This document shows positions 29,318-38,337 of a stretch of 64,000 bases of DNA, piece after piece. The stretch is from Bremerella sp. P1. GTDB taxonomy: Bacteria; Planctomycetota; Planctomycetia; Pirellulales; Pirellulaceae. Position 1 is the first letter of the stretch, and every line of letters begins with the position of its first letter. Made by a program: the position numbers and the translations under genes. Location: the NCBI RefSeq assembly GCF_028748185.1, contig NZ_CP118164.1, positions 1,426,001 to 1,490,000 of the forward strand. The letters run 5' to 3'. The notes beneath the pieces were generated by a model, which ran no database searches, was not told the origin of the DNA, and saw only the letters and a program-made list of their open reading frames with translations.

Positions 29318-29875
29318 TTACTCTTCCAGGAATTGAAAATGGTAGAAGCCCACCATTTCAATCTTGTTTTCCTTGAGAATCTCGCTTGTCGCTTGCAAGA
29401 TTGCCTCTCGCAGTTGAGCCAAGTCGGGATCGTTGAGGGTGGGTCGATCGAACTTGCGTACCCGCAACAGAACGTCGTGACGAAAGCGACTCTGGTGCGA
29501 TTCTAAGAGCGGCTGGAGTTCCTGCGACTTATACCGCGGCATCTTGGCGAATGCGTGAAAGTCGATCTGGATGGTGCTGTTCGTCTTGTCGTTGGGAATG
29601 GTGCATTCAAACTTCCCCAGGTCGACCTCCACCGGCACCAATGCATCCGGCATGTCCTTGGCCGCCCTCTCGGGCTGAGGATAAGGCTTCCCACACCCCA
29701 CCAGGTAGACGAGTGCACTCAGCGCAGCAATTCGCACCCAGTTGGCTTTCAGCCACGGGGGTATCCGTTTTCCGAGTGAGTTGCTCATTTGAGACATGAC
29801 GTTTTGGCTCATTTCCAAGAAATCGTCCAACATTACAAGTCTAGGTCGTGATTCAGGTACCACAGATTGCACCAT
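29318..29875 (-). CDS. FliL-like lipoprotein, paralogue 1
   Basis: The protein is at most 185 residues. A hydrophobic stretch ending in a lipobox-like VYLVGC suggests a lipoprotein signal, but the stretch before it is long, so a later ATG (for example 29788) may be the true start. The mature part has VEVDLGKFECTIPND, then VLLRVRKFDRPTLNDPDLAQLREAIL, then VGFYHFQFLEE. This layout (beta strand, helix with a D-P pair, final aromatic strand) matches the C-terminal domain of FliL, the flagellar stator-associated protein. The match is by eye. It is divergent from two related lipoprotein genes. No flagellar genes lie nearby. Confidence 0.62.
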   Translation of the reverse strand: MVQSVVPESRPRLVMLDDFLEMSQNVMSQMSNSLGKRIPPWLKANWVRIAALSALVYLVGCGKPYPQPERAAKDMPDALVPVEVDLGKFECTIPNDKTNSTIQIDFHAFAKMPRYKSQELQPLLESHQSRFRHDVLLRVRKFDRPTLNDPDLAQLREAILQATSEILKENKIEMVGFYHFQFLEE

Positions 29876-30037
29876 AACCCTTTTCGTTAACTAGACTTGC
29901 GTCACAATCGATACGAACCACGGGGCAGGGTTTGCGGAAATGTGCGATTTCAGGGGAATCCATTCGACGATTCGGCAGCGTGGCCTATCTTTTCGAACGT
30001 GCACGAAACCTTTTTTCTGGTAACGAGTTACGCTTCG

Positions 30038-30532
30038 ATGCAAGCCACTTTCTATTGGACCAATTCGATCGATCAAAAGGGATGGGCCCTGCTGCTGATC
30101 CTGTTGGGCTGCATCGCCATCTTTGGTTGCGAGAAGTCGGCATCGGCCGATGAAGAGCTTTTGCTGTCGCTGGAAAAGCGAGACTGGGTCGAGATCGATC
30201 TAGGCCGTTTCACGATCACAGTGCTAATCGCTGACGATCCGAATCGGCACCCTGACTTCAATACGTATCAGGAGAGCGTAGCGCTGCACTATCAGCTGCA
30301 CTGTTTGGTGGCCAAGGAGCAAGAGCAGCGTGTGAGGACTTACCTGGAGGACAGCAAAGGAGAGCTCTCGGACGAGATCATCCGTACTTGCCGTCATGCG
30401 AACTTGATTGACTTGGCCGACCCTGAGCTTCAGCTGATCCGTTCGCAACTGCGTGACTACACCGAAGAAACGATGGGCCGCGGCCTCATCAAACGGTTTG
30501 TGTTCTCGGACGTAACCTTGGAGCGTTTCTAA
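30038..30532 (+). CDS. FliL-like lipoprotein, paralogue 2
   Basis: The 164-residue protein starts at ATG 30038, just before the signal (ALLLILLGCIAIFGC) that ends in a lipobox Cys. The longer TTG-started frame would place about 47 polar residues before the signal and is rejected. The mature protein contains VEIDLGRFTITVLI, then a helix region with LADPELQLIRSQLRDYTEETM, then FVFSDVTLERF. The ADPEL/LIRSQL segment aligns with the NDPDL/QLREAI segment of paralogue 1. It shares one base with the start of the next gene. The role is unknown. Confidence 0.66.
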   Translation: MQATFYWTNSIDQKGWALLLILLGCIAIFGCEKSASADEELLLSLEKRDWVEIDLGRFTITVLIADDPNRHPDFNTYQESVALHYQLHCLVAKEQEQRVRTYLEDSKGELSDEIIRTCRHANLIDLADPELQLIRSQLRDYTEETMGRGLIKRFVFSDVTLERF

Positions 30533-30957
30533 TGGTACGTCTTCGTGCAGCCAGTTTCGTAATTCTGCTCCTGTTCGCTGGGTGCGGCGCAACCGATGTC
30601 GATCCAACTGCACAAAATCAGGAGAAGCCAGCTCTTCCGCCGCAAGAGATCGCGATCGGCGATTACGCTTTTCGTGCTTACGACCCGGCCGCGAACACGC
30701 AAACGCGATTCGACTTCTCGTTGGCAGGCCTGGTCAAGCCTGACGACCTGGAAGGACTTCAAATCGAGCTGGAAAAGAAAAAGATCCGCATTCGCGATCG
30801 GGTGATGATCGTTTCCCGCGAATCGACCATCGAAGAACTCGAAGACCCCGACCTGGTCATGTTCCGCCGACGTCTACTGAAAGAAATGAATCGCCTGATC
30901 GAGGATGGTCAATTGAGCGATATCTACATCAGTCACTTTCGGGTGAAAACTCGGTAG
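30532..30957 (+). CDS. FliL-like lipoprotein, paralogue 3
   Basis: The 141-residue protein has a clear lipoprotein signal (ASFVILLLFAGC). The mature part reads IAIGDYAFRAYD, then the helix segment IRDRVMIVSRESTIEELEDP with DLVMFRRRLLKEMNRLI, then SDIYISHFRVKTR. This is the closest of the three to the FliL C-terminal domain, whose usual form is a short strand, a helix ending in a D-P pair and a final strand with an aromatic residue. It starts within the stop codon of paralogue 2, so both are translated from one message. Confidence 0.68.
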   Translation: MVRLRAASFVILLLFAGCGATDVDPTAQNQEKPALPPQEIAIGDYAFRAYDPAANTQTRFDFSLAGLVKPDDLEGLQIELEKKKIRIRDRVMIVSRESTIEELEDPDLVMFRRRLLKEMNRLIEDGQLSDIYISHFRVKTR

Positions 30958-31107
30958 CCCGATCAAGCCGCTCACGCAATTCTCGGCGTTTCTAGCGGAC
31001 ATGGTTGCCTGCCCCCCTAGGGATGTTACGATGCGGACCACGCTGGCGGAATACCCGCTTTGCGTGAGACTCGTCACCGACCACCTGACTTCCTTCGGGA
31101 TACATCT

Positions 31108-32307
31108 ATGGCCCAACAAGCTTCTTCTCTTTGCCAAACCGTTTGTAACCTGGCCGGGCTACTGGCATGTCTCATCTTCCTTCCTGGTTGCGAGGACAAG
31201 TCGGCCGCCAAGCTCTCAGTGGTTCGGGAAGAAGTAGATTCCATCGGAGGTAGCGTTACTGAATTTGAAGATGGAATGCTCAGCGTCAGCCTCCAGCGAT
31301 GCGATCTGTCACAGCTTTCCTGGCAGCAAGTCTTTCCCTTAGCCAAACTCCAATCCATTTCACTAACTGGCTCGAACTTTTCCGATGCCGAAGTTCGATA
31401 TTTAGCCAACTCGCCAGACTTGGAATTCATTCAGTGCGACTTTACGCAAATCACCGACACTGGCGTCTCCGAACTTCGGGATCTGAGCAGCCTGACGTAC
31501 TTGGATCTTTCCGGATGCCCAATTACTGATGCCTGCATTCCCGACTTATTGGCCATCACGTCACTTGAAGAACTGGTCCTCTTGGAAACGCATATTTCTG
31601 AAGAGGGCGCGAAGAAACTGGCGCAACAATTTTCACTTAGATGGTCTCTTGTTCCTTCGGAAGTAATCCGTCTGACGCTCTTGCAACTTGTCCGAGATGA
31701 CATTGCCATCACCATCGACTCAAACGCTCTTGCGGAAGGAGCCGATGCGCCGCCCCAATACTTTGTTTCCGCGGAATCCTTTGAACGGTTGCCGGCAATC
31801 GAGAAACCTGAACTCCTCTTCGAACATCTGGCTCGGCTAGGTGGTGTGGGCGAGGTCTACCTACCGCTTGAACCTGCCCAACTTGTCGACCTCAGACCGA
31901 TGTCCAGGATTCACAACCTCGACATCTCCGAGCCCTCGAAGGTGAGTTCATCCTTCGACGCTCAGCAATGGTCTCACTTGGCAAAGCTTTATATCGAGCG
32001 TCTATCATTGACTTTCATAAACGAGCTGCCATCAGAAGCACTTCAGGTTCTTCCCAAAATCAAAGAACTCGAAGTATTGGAAGTGTGGGACCAAACGATC
32101 ACGCCTGAGGACTGGGCACAGCTAGTGCAGTGTCCGCAGCTGAAAAGACTCAACTTAGTCGGGTGCAAATTACAAGACATTCAGGAGTTCAAGCCCACAC
32201 CACGGCCTCTGGAACTGAGGCTAGAAGGATCAGATCTCCCTACGGATGAAGATCAGACGAAGCTCAAGGAACTCACTAGAACATCCAAGCTTTCCGATCT
32301 CGAATGA
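31108..32307 (+). CDS. Leucine-rich-repeat lipoprotein
   Basis: The 399-residue protein begins at ATG 31108 with a signal ending in a lipobox (GLLACLIFLPGC). The mature part holds ribonuclease-inhibitor-like leucine-rich repeats, seen as KLQSISLTGSNFSDAEV, then LEFIQCDFTQITDTGVSEL, then LTYLDLSGCPITDACIPDL, then LEELVLLETHISEEGAKKL. More weakly, such units recur after residue 240. LRR lipoproteins like this are abundant in Planctomycetes and probably bind proteins at the cell surface or in the periplasm. The region around residues 180-240 breaks the repeat pattern. No partner is clear. Confidence 0.8.
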   Translation: MAQQASSLCQTVCNLAGLLACLIFLPGCEDKSAAKLSVVREEVDSIGGSVTEFEDGMLSVSLQRCDLSQLSWQQVFPLAKLQSISLTGSNFSDAEVRYLANSPDLEFIQCDFTQITDTGVSELRDLSSLTYLDLSGCPITDACIPDLLAITSLEELVLLETHISEEGAKKLAQQFSLRWSLVPSEVIRLTLLQLVRDDIAITIDSNALAEGADAPPQYFVSAESFERLPAIEKPELLFEHLARLGGVGEVYLPLEPAQLVDLRPMSRIHNLDISEPSKVSSSFDAQQWSHLAKLYIERLSLTFINELPSEALQVLPKIKELEVLEVWDQTITPEDWAQLVQCPQLKRLNLVGCKLQDIQEFKPTPRPLELRLEGSDLPTDEDQTKLKELTRTSKLSDLE

Positions 32308-32343
32308 GCCAAGTCAAAGAACGTCGCATCCTAACGTTGTTCA

Positions 32344-34107
32344 CTACGCCGCAAAGCGTATCGGTCCCTTCGGACTTCGCAGATCGAACAGGCCGAAGAT
32401 CTCATCCTTCGAGAAGCCAACCTTCTTCGGTTCGCCGGTCTCGCTGAACAAGCTGTTGAACAACTCTCGCTTCTCTTCCAGCACCTTGTTGATGCGATCC
32501 TCGATCGTTCCCACGGCCAGGTAACGGCTGATCGTCACGGCGCCGGCGGCCCCGATACGGTGAGCCCGATTAATGGCCTGATCTTCGATGGCCGGGTTCC
32601 ACCAACGATCGAATAAAAACACGTATTCGCAGAACTGGAGATTCAAACCGACGCTCCCAGCCCCGTAGCTCATTAGAATGACGTGCTTTGAGGGATCGTT
32701 CTTGAACTGTTCGATCACCCCTTCTCGCTGCTTGTGAGGGACTTTGCCGTGATACTCTAGCGGTCCGAAGGGCTCGACATGCTTGCGAATCTCTTGAATC
32801 GTTCGTGTCCATTGGCTGAACAGGATCGCCTTCTTACCGCTGGCGGCGACTTCTTCCAAGTCGGCTTTCAGCTGATCCATCTTGGCACTTTCGCCTGTCA
32901 GGGGATCGAAGTTACAGATCTGCTTCAGTCGCAATACAAGTTCGAACACGTGCTGGACGGTCAGCTCCTGTCCCATATCTTCAAGCCGAACGATGCCTTC
33001 CTTCTCAGCGATTTCATACGCTTCCTGCTGGGCAGGCGAAAGATGCAGTTCCGCATCGCGATAGAGCCGCGGCGGCATGTCGGTCATTACAAGATCCTTC
33101 GTCCGGCGAATTATGTACTCGCCGGCCGTGGAACTCATGGCCTTGATGTTCATCCCCTTCGTCAGCAGACCTGGAGCGAGAAACTCGAATACCCCCACCA
33201 GGTCGTCCGTGCTGTTCTCGATCGGCGTGCCGGTAAGCGCCCAGCTTCGTGTGCGGGGAATCCCCTTGGCGATCTCGGCCGTGGTACTGTTGGAGTTCTT
33301 GATGCGTTGAGCTTCGTCCAATACGACCAGATCGAAATGAAGTCCGCCTTCTTCGCTGACCAGTTCCTGGTCGCGCATCAGTAATTCATAATTGGCGATC
33401 TTCACCGGCGTCTGATTGTCTCGCCAGAGCCAACTTCGTTTGGCCGAGTCTCCTTCGATGACACTGATCGGGATCTCGGGAGCCCACAAGTTGAACTCAC
33501 GTTTCCAGTTGGAAACCAACGGCTTGGGGCAGACCAACAGCACGCTGCGAATTTCCCCTGCCCGGAGCAGCATCCGCATGGTGCTGATCGATTGCATCGT
33601 CTTGCCGAGCCCCATCTCGTCGGCCATGACTGCCGCATGCCTTGGATAGAGAAATGCGATCCCTTCAAATTGATAGGGAAACGGTTCGAACGGAAACTCC
33701 ATCGCACCGCTGGACACCAGCGACTCAAGCGATGGTTGAAGCAGGTAGTACAGCCGATCTTCCAGCTTGATGACATCGCCCGGCGGACGAATGTGCGTTA
33801 CCCGCTTGGCTTTCGGCTTGCGAGGTGCTTCCCCTTCGGCAGCCGACTCGGCGGCGGCTTCCTTTTTCGGAGGTGCCTTCTTCTCCAGCGCCTGCAGCCA
33901 GGCCGGGGCCTCGGGAAACACGAAGCTCTTCACGCCGATCTTGGGGCCACTGCAAGTCAGCGAGACCGCCTTGGGGCGTTCCGACTTGAAGTTCTCGGAC
34001 GTGATGGTGACCTGCGGCGGGCGAGCAAGGGCAGCCGTCCAGCCGAGCGGGATGACCTCGGTCTTGATGTTGAGATCGTGCGAGATGGTTTCGAGGGAGT
34101 CGGTCAA
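32344..34107 (-). CDS. SNF2-family DNA-dependent ATPase/helicase
   Basis: The 587-residue protein has an SNF2 ATPase core. Walker A is in MADEMGLGKTMQS, the Walker B/DEAH-type box is VVLDEAQRIKN, SWALTGTPIENS is motif III and the second RecA lobe shows ILFSQWTRTI, MSYGAGSVGLNLQF and INRAHRIGAAG. An N-terminal part of about 140 residues precedes the core, with an Ala/Glu/Lys-rich linker. Such bacterial SNF2 proteins track on DNA and remodel bound proteins, for example RNA polymerase in RapA. It is followed at 54 bases by another minus-strand gene upstream (34162), so the two are probably co-transcribed. Confidence 0.92.
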   Translation of the reverse strand: MTDSLETISHDLNIKTEVIPLGWTAALARPPQVTITSENFKSERPKAVSLTCSGPKIGVKSFVFPEAPAWLQALEKKAPPKKEAAAESAAEGEAPRKPKAKRVTHIRPPGDVIKLEDRLYYLLQPSLESLVSSGAMEFPFEPFPYQFEGIAFLYPRHAAVMADEMGLGKTMQSISTMRMLLRAGEIRSVLLVCPKPLVSNWKREFNLWAPEIPISVIEGDSAKRSWLWRDNQTPVKIANYELLMRDQELVSEEGGLHFDLVVLDEAQRIKNSNSTTAEIAKGIPRTRSWALTGTPIENSTDDLVGVFEFLAPGLLTKGMNIKAMSSTAGEYIIRRTKDLVMTDMPPRLYRDAELHLSPAQQEAYEIAEKEGIVRLEDMGQELTVQHVFELVLRLKQICNFDPLTGESAKMDQLKADLEEVAASGKKAILFSQWTRTIQEIRKHVEPFGPLEYHGKVPHKQREGVIEQFKNDPSKHVILMSYGAGSVGLNLQFCEYVFLFDRWWNPAIEDQAINRAHRIGAAGAVTISRYLAVGTIEDRINKVLEEKRELFNSLFSETGEPKKVGFSKDEIFGLFDLRSPKGPIRFAA

Positions 34108-34161
34108 ACTTCTTCGCCTAAATTCGATGCAATATGCGATTGGGAGCAGCGTTTGGGCGTA

Positions 34162-34740
34162 TTACTTCCCTACGCCGTGCGCTTCTTCGATGGCTTCGCG
34201 GATCCGCGTGAATGGCTCGTTCAGATCCAAATCGATTGACTTCTCTTGCCACATACTCTCGAGCACTGCGCGGTCGGCCTCGTGCTGGGCGCTGACGGCG
34301 ACTTCGTAGCTACCAAGCTGAAATGAGCGGATATGGGGGGGAGCCACGGCCAGTTGAGCAGTATCCATGCGATAGCTGGGGGAAGACTCCGTGGCGCCAG
34401 CGTCTTCCACACAGCTAGGCGGAAGCAGGGCCACCGGGATGTCGGTATGATCGCGAAGTGACAGCACGTACTCGCTGTCAGTGCAGACAGCCAGGGCCGG
34501 AGATTTGAGCTTCGCTATCAAAGCCCCGCCGATCTGCTCGCCGTACAGATACGGTTTCAGCGTGGGACCATAGAGAATCTCCTGGGCACGGTTGGCTTTC
34601 ACCGGGGCCGTACAGTGGAATTCCAATGGACGTCCTGCCAAATTCAAGACTAAGAGTCCACCAAATAAGCCACCTGGGGTATGCTCCACCACGGTAAGGA
34701 AACCTAGGGTGGGCACTGATTTATCGTTCCGATTCGACAT
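34162..34740 (-). CDS. Conserved hypothetical protein upstream of the SNF2 helicase
   Basis: The 192-residue protein is not recognised. It begins LGFLTVVEHTPGGLFGGLLV and continues NLAGRPLEFHCTAPVKANRAQ, which looks like a compact alpha/beta domain. The C-terminal end is acidic and helical (FTRIREAIEEAHGVGK). ATG 34740 has GGAG five bases upstream; a GTG two codons earlier is the alternative. It is co-directional with the SNF2 gene and separated by only 54 bases, so a functional link is likely. No signal peptide or membrane segment is present. Confidence 0.7.
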   Translation of the reverse strand: MSNRNDKSVPTLGFLTVVEHTPGGLFGGLLVLNLAGRPLEFHCTAPVKANRAQEILYGPTLKPYLYGEQIGGALIAKLKSPALAVCTDSEYVLSLRDHTDIPVALLPPSCVEDAGATESSPSYRMDTAQLAVAPPHIRSFQLGSYEVAVSAQHEADRAVLESMWQEKSIDLDLNEPFTRIREAIEEAHGVGK

Positions 34741-34967
34741 AGGCACTCCATCTTGCCCATTTGCATTTCATGACAGCGTATCTCGTTGGGGCAGCTTGGG
34801 CACGCGGCCCAATCTTGAGAATCGGTGTTTCGGAAAGGTGGACTTTAACAATCGTAACGGCGGTTATCCCGCCGCTAGCACCTATAGCACTGAAACGAAA
34901 TGCTCGACAGTCGATGGGGCGGGTGAGTATACTGGGTAACTTGACCTTCCAGGAGAACAACAAACCA

Positions 34968-35435
34968 ATGTCGCCCGACCCCAAAGACCTTTCCACTCTG
35001 TTCACCCACGTCGACGTCTCCTCCAATCCATCTCCTATGCAGCAAACCATTCACACGGAAGAAACGAATGCCCTGCTCAAGCGGATGATTGAGCTTCAGG
35101 AGCGTCAGACGCTGTTGATGGAAGAAATGCTTCAGCAGCAGGTCCATACGCAGAAACAGCGTTCGGCAGAACTGAATGCGTGGCGCAAGGCGCACCCAGA
35201 GCTGGCAGAGAAATGCCGCATGGCAGCCGAAGCGTTGAGCAAGGTCCACGCAGACTTCCTCGGCACACTGGCCAACGAAGTCGATGACTCGGCCGACGAC
35301 ATGATCGATAGCGAATTCATGCTGAATGAGTTCGTCGATCGCTTTGGTCCTCGTATCGCTCATCTGAACGGCGTACTCCAGATGCTCGCTCAATTGGGTG
35401 CTCCGGTTCAAGCGACCAAGACCAACACCCAGTAG
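34968..35435 (+). CDS. Predicted coiled-coil protein of unknown function
   Basis: The 155-residue protein has a strongly helical central region: ALLKRMIELQERQTLLMEEM and LQQQVHTQKQRSAELNAWRK, which has coiled-coil heptads. A shorter acidic helical part follows (NEVDDSADDMIDSEFMLNEF). ATG 34968 is preceded by AGGAG at 12 bases, a somewhat long spacing. The upstream in-frame extension to 34761 lacks an RBS and overlaps the divergent gene's start region. No enzyme signature is visible. Two hairpins follow, the second of which is a terminator. Confidence 0.65.
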   Translation: MSPDPKDLSTLFTHVDVSSNPSPMQQTIHTEETNALLKRMIELQERQTLLMEEMLQQQVHTQKQRSAELNAWRKAHPELAEKCRMAAEALSKVHADFLGTLANEVDDSADDMIDSEFMLNEFVDRFGPRIAHLNGVLQMLAQLGAPVQATKTNTQ

Positions 35436-35477
35436 AACTTGGCACGAAAACCGCTTGCCAAGTTCCTGATCCAGACG

Positions 35478-35507
35478 AAAAAACCTGTCCTTTCACAGGT
35501 TTTTTTA
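35478..35507 (+). terminator. Rho-independent terminator preceded by a second hairpin
   Basis: AAAAAACCTGT (35478-35488) pairs with ACAGGTTTTTT (35495-35505) around a 6-base loop, with T residues to 35506. A separate 8-bp hairpin (ACTTGGCA at 35437-35444 with TGCCAAGT at 35456-35463) lies just upstream. Confidence 0.85.
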
Positions 35508-35662
35508 TTGCGCCGAAAAATTACTCGGGCAACCAAAGGTTGTCAGAACAAGTTTTTCTCGGTACCATCCGTAGAGTCACATCCCTCTGCTCGATCCGCC
35601 GGTCGAAGCGTCGTCCGCGGCGAGTCCCTTCTATCCTTCCCTTGTTGGCTTGAATTGGAACC

Positions 35663-36790
35663 ATGGCAAGCGACACGCTAACCCCAGAAGTTGAAGCGGC
35701 GGTAAAGTCCGCTAAGGACAAGCTCGACGCTCACACCTATGAGATCGTCCAGTGGCATTTTCACGAGTCGACCGGCTGCCCGTTCTGGCTCGAAAAGAAG
35801 AAAGAGTTCAACTTCGATCCTCTGACCGAAGTGAAGTGTTACGACGACCTCAAGAAGTTCCCTCTGTTCGAGGACGAATGGCTTCGTGGTGGTCCCGTCC
35901 GTCGCTGGGTTCCCAAGGCCTTCGCTGACAAGCCGATTTATGTCTTCGAGACCGGCGGCACCACCGGTATCCCCAAGAGCCGGATCGCCATCGACGACTT
36001 CCGTACCGACTATTCGCTCTTCAGCGAAACCCTGCCGGATGAGTACTTCCCCAAAGGCTCGAACTGGCTGATGCTTGGTCCTTCTGGGCCGCGCCGCCTG
36101 CGTCTGGCCGTAGAACACCTCGCCCAGGTTCGCGGCGGGATCAGCTTCTGCATCGATCTCGATCCACGTTGGGTCGTCAAGCTCATCAAACGCGGCAAGA
36201 TGGACGAGCTAGAAGCCTACAAGAAGCACTGCATCGACCAGGCCATTACGGTCCTTACCGCTGGTCACGACGTGAAGTGCATGTTTGGTACGCCGAAACT
36301 GATTGAATCGCTGTGCCTTGGCCTCGAAGACAAAGGCACCACGCTGGCCGAAGTCGGCATCACCGGCATCTTCAGTGGTGGCACCGAATTCACGCCGCAG
36401 TGGACCCGCTACTGTATCGAAGAGCTCTTCGGTGGTGGTCCCGAAGAAAGCGGTATCTACATGACGCCGACCTACGGCAACACGCTGATGGGCCTGGCAT
36501 GTAGCAAACCCGTCACTCCAGAAGATGGTTACAAGATCTCCTACTATGCTCCTCAGCCGCGAGCCGTGACGGAAGTCGTTTCCTTCGACGATCCGAACGA
36601 GTCGGTTCCTTACGGCGAGACGGGCCGCGTTAAACTAACGACCCTGACCAAGGAGTTCTTCGTCCCTGGCTTCCTGGAACGAGACGAAGGTGAACGTGAA
36701 ATGCCTTACCTCACCTACCCCTGGGAAGGCGTCAGCGGCGTGCGACCGTTCCACGGCTTCGCCAGCAGCACCACCGTTGGTGTGTACTAA
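35663..36790 (+). CDS. Acyl-adenylating enzyme of the ANL superfamily, LuxE/EhpF/PaaK-like
   Basis: The 375-residue protein carries the AMP-binding P-loop ETGGTTGIPK (residues 96-105), and later TYGNTLMGLA and YGETGRVKLT, which match the A5 and A7 type motifs. It is shorter than a normal acyl-CoA ligase (about 430 residues or more) and seems to lack the C-terminal swivelling domain. This architecture is known in LuxE (acyl-protein synthetase) and EhpF, which activate a carboxylic acid so a partner can reduce it to an aldehyde. An aldehyde dehydrogenase-family gene follows at 91 bases, in agreement with that idea. The acid substrate is unknown. Confidence 0.75.
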   Translation: MASDTLTPEVEAAVKSAKDKLDAHTYEIVQWHFHESTGCPFWLEKKKEFNFDPLTEVKCYDDLKKFPLFEDEWLRGGPVRRWVPKAFADKPIYVFETGGTTGIPKSRIAIDDFRTDYSLFSETLPDEYFPKGSNWLMLGPSGPRRLRLAVEHLAQVRGGISFCIDLDPRWVVKLIKRGKMDELEAYKKHCIDQAITVLTAGHDVKCMFGTPKLIESLCLGLEDKGTTLAEVGITGIFSGGTEFTPQWTRYCIEELFGGGPEESGIYMTPTYGNTLMGLACSKPVTPEDGYKISYYAPQPRAVTEVVSFDDPNESVPYGETGRVKLTTLTKEFFVPGFLERDEGEREMPYLTYPWEGVSGVRPFHGFASSTTVGVY

Positions 36791-36881
36791 TCGAACCAGA
36801 AACTTAAGCCACTGCTGAACAAGTCAGCAGTGGCACACCACAAGTTATCCGAATCACATAATTCATTTACGGACGCCAATC

Positions 36882-38324
36882 ATGCTGAATATTCCTGCTA
36901 TCCGTTGGGGCAAGCCCTACGACTCGCTCGAAAAAGAAGACGTCGTCCACTTCCGCACCGGTGAACCGATTGCTCAACTGAGCCAGGTCGGCGGGGGGAT
37001 CCTCAAGCGAGACATGCGGAAGGCCCAGTCTGCTCGCGATGCCTTGCTGCAATTCAGCCCCGAAGAGATCCTCGAGAAACTGGCCGTTGCCGGCAAGCTT
37101 TTCGTGGAAGCCGACCTGCCGATTGGTGACGGTTCGCAGACGCCAGAAGCATTTGTGCATGCCCAGAGCGCCTCGACCGGTCTTCCCGAACACATGTGCC
37201 GCTCGAACATGCAGAAGAATGCATTCGTGCTGCAGAACATGCCCAAGATTCTCGACTCGCTGACCCGCGGGCTCGATCTCAATATTCTGGCTCGTGGCTA
37301 CGGTAAAGAACCTGGCCGCGATGTCATGCTCAGCTATCAAGTTCAAAGTCCGGTACTCGGCGCCGTGTTGCCTTCCAATTCACCCGGGGTGCATACCTTG
37401 TGGCTTCCGGCCGTCGCGCTTCAACTTGGTCTGGTTCTCAAGCCAGGTGGAAAGGAGCCATGGACGCCGTACCGGATTTTCTCTGCCATGGTCGAAGCAG
37501 GCTTGCCCGCCGAGGCATTCTGCCTGTATCCCGGTGCCGGTGGTGACGTAGGTGCATCGCTGCTCTCGTCGGTCGACCGAGCAATGGTCTTTGGCGGTCA
37601 GCAAACGATTGATCAGTACGCTGGCAACCCGAAAGTTCAGCCGCACGGTCCTGGCTTCAGCAAGATCTTGCTGGCCGACGATGTGGTCGACGATTGGCCG
37701 CAGTACCTGGACCTGATGGTCCAGAGCGTTTTCGCCAATAGCGGTCGTAGCTGCATCAATGCTTCTGGCATCTGGGCCTCGCGACACACCAAGGAGATTG
37801 CTCAGGCAATTGCCGAAAAGATTGGCCCGACCGAGATCAAAGACCCAACTGACGATGAAGCCGCGTTGGCTGCATTCACGATGCCTGGCATGGCTCCGGC
37901 CGTGTGGGGCATGATCGAGTCTGACCTCGCGGAAGATGGCGTGACCGATTACACGGCATCGTACGGTGACCGCCTGGTTCAAATGGAACGCTGCGACTAC
38001 CTCAAGCCGATGGTCGTTCATGCGGAAAACCCAGAGAAGCAGGTCGCCAGCAAAGAGTACATGTTCCCGTTCGTCTCCGTGGTCGAATGCCCACAGGAAG
38101 AGATGATCAAGAAGATGGGTTACTCGCTCATCTGCACGGCCATCACGGGCAACGAAGACTTCGCTCGTCAACTGGTCAACGCGACGCACATCGACCGCTT
38201 GAACATCGGTCCGATCCCGACCCATAAGGTCGATTGGCTGCAACCGCATGAAGGGAACATCATTGAGTTCCTCTTCCGCAGCCGAGCCTATCAATCGGCT
38301 CCGGTTCAGGTCGCGGCTTCGTAG
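36882..38324 (+). CDS. Aldehyde dehydrogenase-family protein, possible acyl reductase
   Basis: The 480-residue protein has the aldehyde dehydrogenase fold. The catalytic Cys291 sits in NSGRSCINASG. The substrate-binding loop LPSNSPGVHTLWLPAVALQL and a KPGGKEPWTP cofactor segment are visible. Next to an acyl-adenylating enzyme and an alcohol dehydrogenase, it may work in reverse, reducing an acyl thioester or acyl-AMP to the aldehyde, as LuxC or fatty acyl reductases do. Ordinary aldehyde oxidation is the alternative. An inverted-repeat region separates it from the next gene by 151 bases. Confidence 0.82.
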   Translation: MLNIPAIRWGKPYDSLEKEDVVHFRTGEPIAQLSQVGGGILKRDMRKAQSARDALLQFSPEEILEKLAVAGKLFVEADLPIGDGSQTPEAFVHAQSASTGLPEHMCRSNMQKNAFVLQNMPKILDSLTRGLDLNILARGYGKEPGRDVMLSYQVQSPVLGAVLPSNSPGVHTLWLPAVALQLGLVLKPGGKEPWTPYRIFSAMVEAGLPAEAFCLYPGAGGDVGASLLSSVDRAMVFGGQQTIDQYAGNPKVQPHGPGFSKILLADDVVDDWPQYLDLMVQSVFANSGRSCINASGIWASRHTKEIAQAIAEKIGPTEIKDPTDDEAALAAFTMPGMAPAVWGMIESDLAEDGVTDYTASYGDRLVQMERCDYLKPMVVHAENPEKQVASKEYMFPFVSVVECPQEEMIKKMGYSLICTAITGNEDFARQLVNATHIDRLNIGPIPTHKVDWLQPHEGNIIEFLFRSRAYQSAPVQVAAS

Positions 38325-38337
38325 TTTTCAAACATCG

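Noticed and set aside
35439-35460. Sigma-54-like TGGCAC...TTGC element
   Set aside because: The spacing between the two boxes is eight bases instead of four or five, and the bases form a hairpin after a coding gene.
37380-38294. Long antisense frame in the aldehyde dehydrogenase gene
   Set aside because: Shadow frame of a well-conserved enzyme gene; composition is His/Arg/Asp-rich without domain motifs.
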